A stretch of 64,000 nucleotides of DNA, from NCBI GenBank assembly GCA_027442615.1, contig DAIBBI010000041.1:18753-82752 (forward strand). Direction: 5' to 3'. The position numbers were made by a program, and so were the translations under genes. The notes under the pieces are model-generated. The model did no database searches and had not been told where the DNA came from. It saw nothing but the letters and a program-made list of their open reading frames with translations. The DNA is from JAJZRV01 sp027442615. Lineage in GTDB: Bacteria; Pseudomonadota; Gammaproteobacteria; Burkholderiales; Ferrovaceae. Positions 15,592 through 23,497 of this stretch are shown piece after piece (the first letter of the stretch is position 1; each line of letters begins with the position of its first letter).

Positions 15592-16899
15592 ATGTTCATT
15601 TTTCATTGCACTAATGCAGTACAGCGCGGCCTGCTGTTTGGGCTGACCTCGGCTTCTCTTCTATGTATGGCCTTGACCTCCCACGCTGACGACGGGGGTT
15701 CATTCAGCGATTTGATTACCCAGGGGAAGGTGAGCGGCTACCTGCGCACCTACGAGTGGTCGAACAACAATTTCTACAATACCAACATCAGCAACAACAT
15801 TTTCGTGGCGGGAGGCAAGTTCAAGGCTGAAACCGGCTCGATAGACGGCTTTTCCGCAGGAGCCGCGTTCTATACCTCGCATACGCCCCAGTCCACCTAC
15901 AACGACCCCACCCGTTATGATCCCACCCTGGGCACGAACATCGACACGCTGGGGGAGTCTTATCTCAATTACCACAATGATTCAGTGAACATGCGTGTGG
16001 GCCGGCAGGCCATCGATACACCCTTTGCCAATAGCGCTGATTACCGGATGATTCCCGCCCTCTACCAGGGGGAAACCCTAAACTACGCGCCGTCGCAGGA
16101 CTTTAGCCTGACCTTTGGCCGGATTTCGCGCTACAAGAGCTGGACGAGTGCCACCTTTGATCGGACCAACAATGAAACCGCTGGCCCCTTTCAGAAGTCC
16201 GGACCCGGATTCCTGAATTTTCCCGACCTGGTGACGGGCGGGTTCTGGTATGCAGGCGCCCACGACGTACTGGATATGAAGAGCGAAAAACTCAGCACCC
16301 AATTGTGGTACTACGATTTCTTCGACATTGCCCATCTGGTGTTTTTGGATGAAAAGCTCACCTTCAACCTGCAGAACGATTTCAAACCCTACGTTGGACT
16401 GCAATACGCCAACGAGCAAAACGAGGGTGCCGCGCTGTTCGGCACAATCAACAGCACACCCTACGGGTTGCAGGTGGGCGCTGATTTCGGCAGGAACAAT
16501 CTCACGGCCGCCGCGATTCACATCCCCGCCCATCCTGGCACGTTCAACAACGGCGGCCTGGCCTCGCCCTATACCGACGGTTATGGTTCGGCATCGCTTT
16601 TTACTGGCAACATGCTGTTTCCTACGGAAGGACTGGGTAGCGGAAACGCCGTTCAGCTATCCGGCAGTCACGAATTCAATGAAGACTGGTCTTCGTGGGC
16701 GTCTTACAACCAGTTCAACCAGACCGCTTCGGCATTTGCCCCCGCCCAGACCATCAACGAATATGTGGTGAGCGTCAACTACAACGCCCGCGGATACTTC
16801 AAGGGCTGGAAGCTCTGCGACATGTTGGGATATGCCACATTGGCAGGAAACAGCAACCATTTCACCCAGAACCGCCTCATGGCCCAGTATGGGTTTTGA
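15592..16899 (+). CDS. OprD-family outer-membrane porin
   Basis: This 435-residue protein has a signal peptide (GLLFGLTSASLLCMALTSHA, then DDGGSF) and ends in Phe (MAQYGF), as expected of a barrel. GKVSGYLRTYEWSNNN, GESYLNYHNDSVNMRVGRQ and the following DTPFANSADYRMIP segment are characteristic of OprD-like porins, which admit small organic acids, amino acids and peptides. ATG 15592 follows AGGGGAC; the open frame back to 15535 has no better start. Sharing its promoter element with the GGT operon, it is likely to import the same substrate. Confidence 0.82.
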   Translation: MFIFHCTNAVQRGLLFGLTSASLLCMALTSHADDGGSFSDLITQGKVSGYLRTYEWSNNNFYNTNISNNIFVAGGKFKAETGSIDGFSAGAAFYTSHTPQSTYNDPTRYDPTLGTNIDTLGESYLNYHNDSVNMRVGRQAIDTPFANSADYRMIPALYQGETLNYAPSQDFSLTFGRISRYKSWTSATFDRTNNETAGPFQKSGPGFLNFPDLVTGGFWYAGAHDVLDMKSEKLSTQLWYYDFFDIAHLVFLDEKLTFNLQNDFKPYVGLQYANEQNEGAALFGTINSTPYGLQVGADFGRNNLTAAAIHIPAHPGTFNNGGLASPYTDGYGSASLFTGNMLFPTEGLGSGNAVQLSGSHEFNEDWSSWASYNQFNQTASAFAPAQTINEYVVSVNYNARGYFKGWKLCDMLGYATLAGNSNHFTQNRLMAQYGF

Positions 16900-16941
16900 G
16901 ACGCGGGACTGACGGGATCATTCCGGGTTTTCGTTCATGGA

Positions 16942-17694
16942 CTACCCTCCCGCCCGTTGCACCACCAGTCCCAACCATTCGTGGAGCGCCAGGCAGCTTT
17001 CCTCAAACGCAGCCCCAGAAGGCAGGATCTGCGCCCAGGGGGAAGGGGCGCTGGTGGCAAACCCCGTGGGGGCTGGCATCACCTCCAGCCCCTGACGCTC
17101 AAAGAGGGCAACGGCACGGGGCAGATGGCTGGCATGGCTCACCAGGGCAATGTGCGTGACGCCTGCGGCGAAGAGCATCCGGGCGGAATAGCGTGCATTC
17201 TCGGCGGTATCATTGGAAGCGTTTTCCACCCACTTCACGCTGCCCCTGAAGGCTTCCTCGATCACCGTTTTCATGGTCTCTGCCCCGGGTGTGGCACCAT
17301 AGGGTGCGCCGCCCGTCACGAGGATGGGCAGCCCGGATTTACCCTGCAGTGCAACCCCATAACGCAGTCGCTCCAGGGTCTGCGGCCCCGCCGTATCGCC
17401 GCCATATTCCGGAGCCCGGGGATAATCATCCCCACCCAGGATCACGATGACCTGGGCCCTGGCAAGGGCCTCCGTGGAAATGGGCGGATAGATCTCAAGC
17501 GAATGCATCAGGGCATCCGCCACCACGGGAAGCGACAGGGCGGTCAGGATTGAAAGCGCGAGGACAATGAAGTACTGCCCCCGCCGGTATTGCCGCCGCA
17601 TCAGCCCCAGTCCCAGGAGGGCCAGCAGCACAATCCCGAAGGGCGGCAGCACCAGGGCGGACAGAAGCTTCTTCAAATGGAACAGGGTCATCAT
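16942..17694 (-). CDS. ElyC/SanA/YdcF family (DUF218) membrane protein
   Basis: This 250-residue protein has two N-terminal helices followed by a DUF218 domain: VIVILGGDDYPRAPEYGGDT, LPILVTGGAPYG, ASNDTAENARYSARML and LVSHASHLPRAVALFERQG. This is the ElyC-type arrangement, linked to peptidoglycan and envelope integrity. A second ATG directly follows the first. It is divergent from the phosphoesterase gene and convergent with the porin gene. Confidence 0.82.
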   Translation of the reverse strand: MMTLFHLKKLLSALVLPPFGIVLLALLGLGLMRRQYRRGQYFIVLALSILTALSLPVVADALMHSLEIYPPISTEALARAQVIVILGGDDYPRAPEYGGDTAGPQTLERLRYGVALQGKSGLPILVTGGAPYGATPGAETMKTVIEEAFRGSVKWVENASNDTAENARYSARMLFAAGVTHIALVSHASHLPRAVALFERQGLEVMPAPTGFATSAPSPWAQILPSGAAFEESCLALHEWLGLVVQRAGG

Positions 17695-17754
17695 TTGTAA
17701 TGTTCATCCCACCGGCATATGCCTCATAATACGCCATCGTCCCGATGGAACAGC

Positions 17755-18897
17755 ATGACCGCATCCTCACGAATACCAGCCCGCCTTCTCCCCTTTGCCC
17801 TGCGCGCCAGCATCCTGCTGGCGTTGCTGCACGTCTATGTTGGCTGGAGCCTGTTACCCGCGCTGCATTTGGGCCCGACCGGCTGGACGCTCGGCATCCT
17901 GCTGCTTGCGGCTTCCGCCCTGTTGGTGCCGCTGGGCATGTTTGCGCGCTTTCTTTTTTCCGGCCAGGTGCTGGTGGACCGGATCAGCCTTGCGGGGACC
18001 CTGGTCATGGGACTCTTCTCCACCCTCCTGGTCCTGACCCTGCTGCGCGAACTGCTGCACTGGGCCATGACGCCCGCCCTCATCACCGACAGCGCGCTTG
18101 CCGTACCCTTGCTGGCAGCCCTCATCACGCTCATCGGCTATCTGAACGTGCGCCGCCTGCCGCGCGTGGTCACCGTGGAGATTCCCCTGGAAAACCTGCC
18201 TGCCGGACTTGCGGGCTTTACCCTGGTGCAGATCAGCGACATCCACGTGGGCCCCACCATCAAGCGCGCCTACGTGGAGGCCATCGTCCAACGGGTCAAC
18301 CACCTGAATGCCGATGTGGTGGTGATTACGGGCGATGTGGTGGATGGCAGCGTTCCCCAGCTGTCGGTGGACACGGCTCCCCTGGCAAAACTCGCCTCGC
18401 GCCACGGCACCTTTGTGGTCACCGGCAACCACGAGTATTACTCGGGGGCTGCGGCCTGGGTAAGCGAGTTCCGGCGCCTGGGTCTCGTCCCCCTGATGAA
18501 CGCACATGAGGTCATTGCCCACGGAAGAGCTTCGCTGGTGCTGGCGGGCGTGACCGACTTCAATGCCGAACTCTTCGACGCTGCCCAAAAAAGCGATCCT
18601 GCGGCAGCCCTGGTGGGCAGCCCAACGGGCCTGCCCAGAATCCTGCTGGCCCACCAGCCCCGCTCAGCCGATGCAGCCGAAGCGGCAGGCTTCGACCTGC
18701 AGCTTTCCGGGCACACCCATGGCGGGCAGTTCTGGCCCTGGAATCATCTGGTGCGCCTGCAGCAGCCCTATACGGCTGGCCTGCACCGGCACGGCCGGTT
18801 GTGGGTCTATACCAGCCGGGGTACCGGCTATTGGGGGCCACCCAAACGTTTTGGCGCCCCCGCCGAAATCACGCGCATCCGGTTGCAGCGCGCATGA
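17755..18897 (+). CDS. Membrane-anchored metallophosphoesterase (YaeI/YkuE-like)
   Basis: This is a 380-residue protein. About four N-terminal helices (residues 10-130) precede a calcineurin-like domain with all metal motifs: QISDIHVG, GDVVDG, GNHEYY, HQPR and SGHTHGGQ. The family hydrolyses phosphoesters at the membrane; the substrate is unknown here. ATG 17755 is chosen because the first helix starts soon after it, but ATG 17719 is also in frame. Its TGA overlaps the DUF3443 start (ATGA). Confidence 0.85.
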   Translation: MTASSRIPARLLPFALRASILLALLHVYVGWSLLPALHLGPTGWTLGILLLAASALLVPLGMFARFLFSGQVLVDRISLAGTLVMGLFSTLLVLTLLRELLHWAMTPALITDSALAVPLLAALITLIGYLNVRRLPRVVTVEIPLENLPAGLAGFTLVQISDIHVGPTIKRAYVEAIVQRVNHLNADVVVITGDVVDGSVPQLSVDTAPLAKLASRHGTFVVTGNHEYYSGAAAWVSEFRRLGLVPLMNAHEVIAHGRASLVLAGVTDFNAELFDAAQKSDPAAALVGSPTGLPRILLAHQPRSADAAEAAGFDLQLSGHTHGGQFWPWNHLVRLQQPYTAGLHRHGRLWVYTSRGTGYWGPPKRFGAPAEITRIRLQRA

Positions 18898-20375
18898 ATC
18901 GACTGCGCCTGGGTCTTGTAATCGGGATGCTGCTCTTTGCCTGGAGCGCCAGGGCAAGCGACACCTATGTTGCGTCTACGGGCCGGCTCATCATCCCCGC
19001 GGTGGTCGTGGACAGCACGGTCTACACCAATGTGGTGGTTACCGTGGGCTCCATTCTCGCCGTGGGCCAGGGCCCGCCCTACGGAACCTGCGACAGCTAT
19101 GACCGGGCCACCAACCAGTTGACGATTCCTGCGGTACAGGCGGGGACCGCGAGCTACAGCAACGTGCTCATCACCGTCAATCTTCAAGGCCTCGAAGTAG
19201 GTGGCAGCCTGCCGGCGGCCAATTCTCCCTGCCAGGCCTCGCCCCGCAACGTGCTGCCCATGACAGTGGACGCCGGGCCCGCTGCGGTACTCAATGCGGG
19301 AATTGCCGAAACCAACATCCCCTTTGTCAGCGTGACCGTATGCCAGCCCGGCACGACCACCTGCCAGACCATCGATCATGTGCTGGTGGATACGGGCTCC
19401 TCGGGGCTGCGCATCATCTCCTCGGTGTTGAACAACGCCCTGACGGCCCTCCCCCAGATCAGGGATGGCAGCGGCAATGCCCTGGCGGAATGCGTGGTCT
19501 TTGCCAGCAACGTCAGCTGGGGTTCGGTGCGTTCAGCCGACGTGCAACTGGGGGGAGAAACCGCCAGCGCCATTCCCATCCAGGTCATCGGCGACCCCGC
19601 CTTTCCCCTGACCCCATCGAGTTGCACCAGCCAGGGTCCGGTGGAAAACACCGTGGCCACCTTTGGCGCCAACGGTGTGCTGGGGGTCAGCACCTTCGTG
19701 CAGGATTGTGGCGATGCCTGCACCAGCGCCAGCAACAGCATCTACTACACCTGCCCCCCGGCGGGCTGCCAGACGGCGGGGGTGGCGCTCAACCAGCAGT
19801 TGCCCAATCCGGTATCGCAGCTTGTCGACGACAACAATGGCGTGGTGCTGGCCCTGCCTGCCGTCCCCCCGTATGGCACCACGATTGCGACAGGCACCCT
19901 CACCCTGGGGATCGGGACGCAAGGCAACAACAGCCTGGGCAACGCCGTCATCTACGATCTCGACATGGGCACGGGAAATTTCACGACGGTGTATAACGGC
20001 CAGACCTACTACGACAGTGCATTCCTGGACAGCGGGTCCAACGCCCTGTTTTTTCCGGACAGCCGCATTCCCGCATGCAACAGCGCAGGGGTCGCCGCAG
20101 GCTTCGATTGCCCGGGTGTGACCCTGCAACTCGGTGCCACCAACCTGGGATATGGCAACGGCCATGCCGGGCCTGTGTCCTTTACGGTAGCCAATGCCCA
20201 GAACCTGTTCACGCTAACCCCCGCCTACACCGCATTCAGCTCGCTGGCCGGCGCCCCCATTACGGGCACACTCCTGTTCGACTGGGGCCTGCCGTTTTTC
20301 TATGGAAAAAAGGTGTTCACTGCCTTTGAGCGCAGCACCACCCCTGCCGGTTTTGGCCCCTACGTGGCCTACTAG
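18894..20375 (+). CDS. DUF3443 secreted protein with pepsin-like DTGS/DSGS motifs
   Basis: This 493-residue protein starts with a signal peptide (GLVIGMLLFAWSARA). Two related N-terminal repeats follow: GRLIIPAVVVDSTVYTNVVV and NQLTIPAVQAGTASYSNVLI. The main domain, from about residue 145, holds NIPFVSVTVCQPGTTTCQTI, HVLVDTGSSGLRI and, some 200 residues later, FLDSGSNALFF. These fit DUF3443. The paired D(T/S)GS motifs resemble the active-site loops of pepsin-like proteases. Many cysteines suggest disulfides. It overlaps the phosphoesterase gene by ATGA. Function unknown. Confidence 0.78.
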   Translation: MNRLRLGLVIGMLLFAWSARASDTYVASTGRLIIPAVVVDSTVYTNVVVTVGSILAVGQGPPYGTCDSYDRATNQLTIPAVQAGTASYSNVLITVNLQGLEVGGSLPAANSPCQASPRNVLPMTVDAGPAAVLNAGIAETNIPFVSVTVCQPGTTTCQTIDHVLVDTGSSGLRIISSVLNNALTALPQIRDGSGNALAECVVFASNVSWGSVRSADVQLGGETASAIPIQVIGDPAFPLTPSSCTSQGPVENTVATFGANGVLGVSTFVQDCGDACTSASNSIYYTCPPAGCQTAGVALNQQLPNPVSQLVDDNNGVVLALPAVPPYGTTIATGTLTLGIGTQGNNSLGNAVIYDLDMGTGNFTTVYNGQTYYDSAFLDSGSNALFFPDSRIPACNSAGVAAGFDCPGVTLQLGATNLGYGNGHAGPVSFTVANAQNLFTLTPAYTAFSSLAGAPITGTLLFDWGLPFFYGKKVFTAFERSTTPAGFGPYVAY

Positions 20376-20384
20376 GCCCCCCGT

Positions 20385-21497
20385 TCAGGCCAGGGCTTGC
20401 GAGGCAGTCGGTCGCGCCCTGCGCAAAACCTGGTTTACCGCCTCCTGCGCCGCTTCGAGCGCGCCTTCCAGATAGCCGCCTTGGCCTGTCGCGACTTCGG
20501 TGCCGGCAAGCAACAGGCGCCCATCCCCGTAACGGTTCAGGCCTGCGGGAAGCCCGTAGGCCGGATGGCCTGAAGGGGGCTCCCAGTCCGCGGCCGTGGC
20601 GGTCTGCGCTTCCTGCGCCCAGTCGAACGCATGAACCGCCAGGGGATGGAGCGCCTCCGCACCGAAGAGTCGGGCCCATTGGGCCAGCGCCGCCTGTTTC
20701 AAGGCTTCCTGCCCCAGCGCCTGGCGCGCCTGGGCAGACAGGCCCATGAATCCAAACAGGGCGTGGGAGCCTTCAGGCGTCGAGGCATCGTGCATTTCCA
20801 TCATGGGCCCCAAAAAACTGCTGGCCGTGCCTGAAAACCCGCGTGCCTTCCAGAACGGCTGTTCATACACGGCAAGACATTTTGCCTGTCCTGCCATCCA
20901 GGTGGGCGTGGCGCGACACCACCGGGTTACGGATTCGGGCAGCCCGGGATCAAACGCGATGCGGGCCATGAGGCGCGGCGGCAGCGCCAGAATCACCTGT
21001 TCGGCCACAATGGGCCTGTTTGCCCCAGTGCCGGCATCCAGGTGAAACAGTCCGTCCCTCCCCTCGCGGATGGCCGTGACCGGTGCGTCGCACTGGATGA
21101 CGTGCTGCGGCAAGGTTGCTGCAAGCTTGTCCACCAGGGCCTGCATGCCCCCCTCGATCCGCATGGAGCGAGGCTCGCTATTGAGCCCCCGCTCATAACG
21201 CTGAGGCGCCTCCAGCTTGAACCTCTCCACCAGGATGGCGCCGGCCGCATGCTGCTCGTAGGCTTGAAGCCCCAGTGCATGGGTGAGCTGGCGCAACTGC
21301 GGTTGCATGTCGGGCCAGAACCAGGCCGGGCCCAAATCGTGACGTGCGCCCGGCGCAGCCCCGTCCACGGAAAGAATCCGCCCCCCCAGGCGCGCACGCG
21401 CTTCGAGCAGCCGGCATGTCACACCCTCGCGGTGCAGGAGCGACGCCGCGTAAACCCCGGAAAGCCCCCCGCCGACGATGGCGACCGTCGTGCGCAT
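20385..21497 (-). CDS. FAD-dependent amine oxidase-like oxidoreductase
   Basis: This 370-residue flavoprotein has an N-terminal dinucleotide-binding fold (VAIVGGGLSGVYAASLLHREG) followed by LLEARARLGGRILS, the hallmark of the flavin amine oxidase family. The C-terminal FAD segment is RLLLAGTEVATGQGGYLEGALEAAQEA. Substrate is not evident. ATG 21497 overlaps the stop of the upstream SDR gene; a TTG precedes it. It is the last gene of a tesA-SDR-oxidase unit. Confidence 0.82.
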   Translation of the reverse strand: MRTTVAIVGGGLSGVYAASLLHREGVTCRLLEARARLGGRILSVDGAAPGARHDLGPAWFWPDMQPQLRQLTHALGLQAYEQHAAGAILVERFKLEAPQRYERGLNSEPRSMRIEGGMQALVDKLAATLPQHVIQCDAPVTAIREGRDGLFHLDAGTGANRPIVAEQVILALPPRLMARIAFDPGLPESVTRWCRATPTWMAGQAKCLAVYEQPFWKARGFSGTASSFLGPMMEMHDASTPEGSHALFGFMGLSAQARQALGQEALKQAALAQWARLFGAEALHPLAVHAFDWAQEAQTATAADWEPPSGHPAYGLPAGLNRYGDGRLLLAGTEVATGQGGYLEGALEAAQEAVNQVLRRARPTASQALA

Positions 21498-22183
21498 CAA
21501 AATACCTCACTCTGTGGCCTGAGATCGAGCTCCAGCGTCCAGGCGTCCCTGGGCTGGTGCACGAGTTGCCAGTAGGTTTCAGCCACGGCCTCAGGAGTCA
21601 GGCATCGTTCGCGCCGCAAATCCGGAAAACGCGCCTGGCTGCGTTCAGACCACAAAATGCCATCCAGCACCACATGGGCCACATGAATCCCCCTGCCCTG
21701 AAACTCGCGGGCCAGCGACCCTGCAAGCCCCCGCAAAGCAAATTTGGCAGCGGCAAAGGGGGCAAAGCCCGCGCTTCCACGCAAGCTTGCGGTGGCGCCG
21801 CTAAAAATAATGGTCCCGCCTCCCTGGTCCAGCATGCCCGGAATGGCTTCCTGGCAGGCGTTGAAGGCAGTGAGCGCATTGCTGCGCCAGGCACGCTCGA
21901 AATCGGCGGCCCGTTGCTCCAGAAATGGACCGCGCACGAGTTCCGCCGCATTGTGTACCAGTACCGTGGGGCTGCCGTGGCTTGCCGCAATGTCCTTGAA
22001 GGCCGCAGCGGTAGCAAGGGCATCCGTGAGATCCGCACGGTAAAAGTGGACCCCTGCCATCATCCGGGGGGGCGCCGTGCGGGCAATGCCCGCCACGCGA
22101 AAGCCGCCCTCCAGAAAACGTCGGGCCAGTGCCAGGCCCAGGCCATCACCCAGACCGGCCACCACCAATAGCGAAGAGGGCAT
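21497..22183 (-). CDS. Short-chain dehydrogenase/reductase
   Basis: This 228-residue SDR has a variant nucleotide loop GLGDGLGLALARRFLEGG, the NNAG-like VLVHNAAEL, Ser in IIFSGATASLRG, and a catalytic region reading FAPFAAAKFALRG. The usual YxxxK is therefore FxxxK, with Phe replacing the catalytic Tyr, so dehydrogenase activity is doubtful. ATG 22183 overlaps the tesA stop; the upstream open frame to 22234 lies inside tesA. Cotranscribed with tesA and the oxidase gene. Confidence 0.82.
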   Translation of the reverse strand: MPSSLLVVAGLGDGLGLALARRFLEGGFRVAGIARTAPPRMMAGVHFYRADLTDALATAAAFKDIAASHGSPTVLVHNAAELVRGPFLEQRAADFERAWRSNALTAFNACQEAIPGMLDQGGGTIIFSGATASLRGSAGFAPFAAAKFALRGLAGSLAREFQGRGIHVAHVVLDGILWSERSQARFPDLRRERCLTPEAVAETYWQLVHQPRDAWTLELDLRPQSEVF

Positions 22184-22803
22184 CACCGCGCCCCTTCCAA
22201 ATTCTGACGCAACAGGGGCCCCAGGGTTTGCCAAACCGTATCGAGCAGTTGGGGCTGGGCTGCCGCCGTGGGATGAAGCGAGTCGGGCTGCATCAGCTGG
22301 GGGTTCAATGCCACCCCTTCGAGCAGAAAGGGCACGAGCGGCAAGTGGTGGCGTGTGGCAAGATCGCGATAAATGCCGTGAAAATTTTCCGTGTACTGCT
22401 CGCCATAGTTGGGCGGCAGACGCATGCCAATCAGCACCACCCTGGCACCGCGCGCCTGGGCCATCGTGATGATGGCCTCAAGGTTGCGGCGCAAGGCCGC
22501 AAGGGGCAAACCGCGCAATCCGTCGTTGGCGCCCAACTCCAGCAGCAGCCACGCCGGGCGGGTTTGGTCTAGACTGGCACCGAGGCGTGCCAGCCCCCCG
22601 GCGCTGGTGTCGCCACTGATGCTGGCGTTGACGACCGTGTAGGGCAGCTTCCGCGCGGATATCCGCGCTTCCAGCAAATGAACCCAGCCCTGGCCTGCGG
22701 CAAGACCATAGCCTGCGCTTAAACTGTCCCCCAGCACCAGCAGGGTGGCGGCCGGGCTGGAACAACTGACGACCAGCAGAATGAGGAGAAGGAATCGGCG
22801 CAT
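22183..22803 (-). CDS. tesA: Arylesterase / acyl-CoA thioesterase I-like GDSL lipase (TesA)
   Basis: This 206-residue periplasmic SGNH hydrolase has a signal peptide (RFLLLILLVVSCSSPAA), then block I LLVLGDSLSAGYG, block II NASISGDTSAGG, block III LLLELGANDGLRG and block V DSLHPTAAAQ. These carry the Ser, Gly, Asn and Asp-His catalytic residues. As in E. coli, it is divergent from ybbA-ybbP. Here the two ATG codons overlap in the sequence CATG. Confidence 0.9.
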   Translation of the reverse strand: MRRFLLLILLVVSCSSPAATLLVLGDSLSAGYGLAAGQGWVHLLEARISARKLPYTVVNASISGDTSAGGLARLGASLDQTRPAWLLLELGANDGLRGLPLAALRRNLEAIITMAQARGARVVLIGMRLPPNYGEQYTENFHGIYRDLATRHHLPLVPFLLEGVALNPQLMQPDSLHPTAAAQPQLLDTVWQTLGPLLRQNLEGAR

Positions 22804-23497
22804 GATGAAAATTCAAGAGGGGAGCCCCATTATCACGGCTCAGGGCGTCGGCAAGCAAGTCATGATGCCCGGAGGTACCCTCACCATCCTGGAGGACATC
22901 AGTTTTTCCGTGGCTGCAGGCGAGCGTGTCGCCATCGTGGGCGCATCGGGATCAGGCAAATCCACACTCATTGGACTGCTTGCAGGGCTTGATCTTCCCA
23001 GTGCGGGGCATATCACGCTTGCGGGTGAGGATCTCGCGGCACTGGATGAGGACGGCCGGGCCCGGCTGCGCGGGCGCACCGTGGGTTTTGTATTCCAGAC
23101 CTTTCAACTGCTGCCCGGGCTCACCGCGCTCGAAAACGTCATGCTGCCGCTGGAGCTTGCAGGCGTGCCGGAGGCGGAGCCCCAGGCCGCCGAACTGTTG
23201 CGCAGGGTGGATCTGGCTTCGCGCGCGCACCATTATCCACGCCAGCTCTCGGGTGGCGAGCAGCAGCGCGTAGCCATCGCGCGGGCATTTGCTGCCTCAC
23301 CGGCGGTGCTGTTTGCCGATGAACCCACAGGCAACCTCGACACGCACACGGGGGACAAGATCGCGGACCTGATCTTCGAATTCAACCAGGCCTCTGGGAC
23401 GACGCTCATACTCGTGACTCACGACGAGCACGTGGCCGCACGCTGCGGCCGGCGCCTGCATCTCGACGCGGGTCACCTCACGCGCGATGAACATTAA
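22802..23497 (+). CDS. ybbA: ABC transporter ATP-binding protein YbbA
   Basis: This 231-residue LolD-type ATPase has a Walker A GASGSGKSTL, Q-loop FVFQTFQLL, signature LSGGEQQR, Walker B VLFADEPTGNLD and H-loop VTHDEH. It pairs with the permease encoded next, which it overlaps by 11 bases. The system is of the MacB/Lol class, thought to extract or export hydrophobic envelope substrates. ATG 22802 follows GAGGAGAAGG; ATG 22805 directly follows and is equally possible. Confidence 0.92.
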   Translation: MMKIQEGSPIITAQGVGKQVMMPGGTLTILEDISFSVAAGERVAIVGASGSGKSTLIGLLAGLDLPSAGHITLAGEDLAALDEDGRARLRGRTVGFVFQTFQLLPGLTALENVMLPLELAGVPEAEPQAAELLRRVDLASRAHHYPRQLSGGEQQRVAIARAFAASPAVLFADEPTGNLDTHTGDKIADLIFEFNQASGTTLILVTHDEHVAARCGRRLHLDAGHLTRDEH

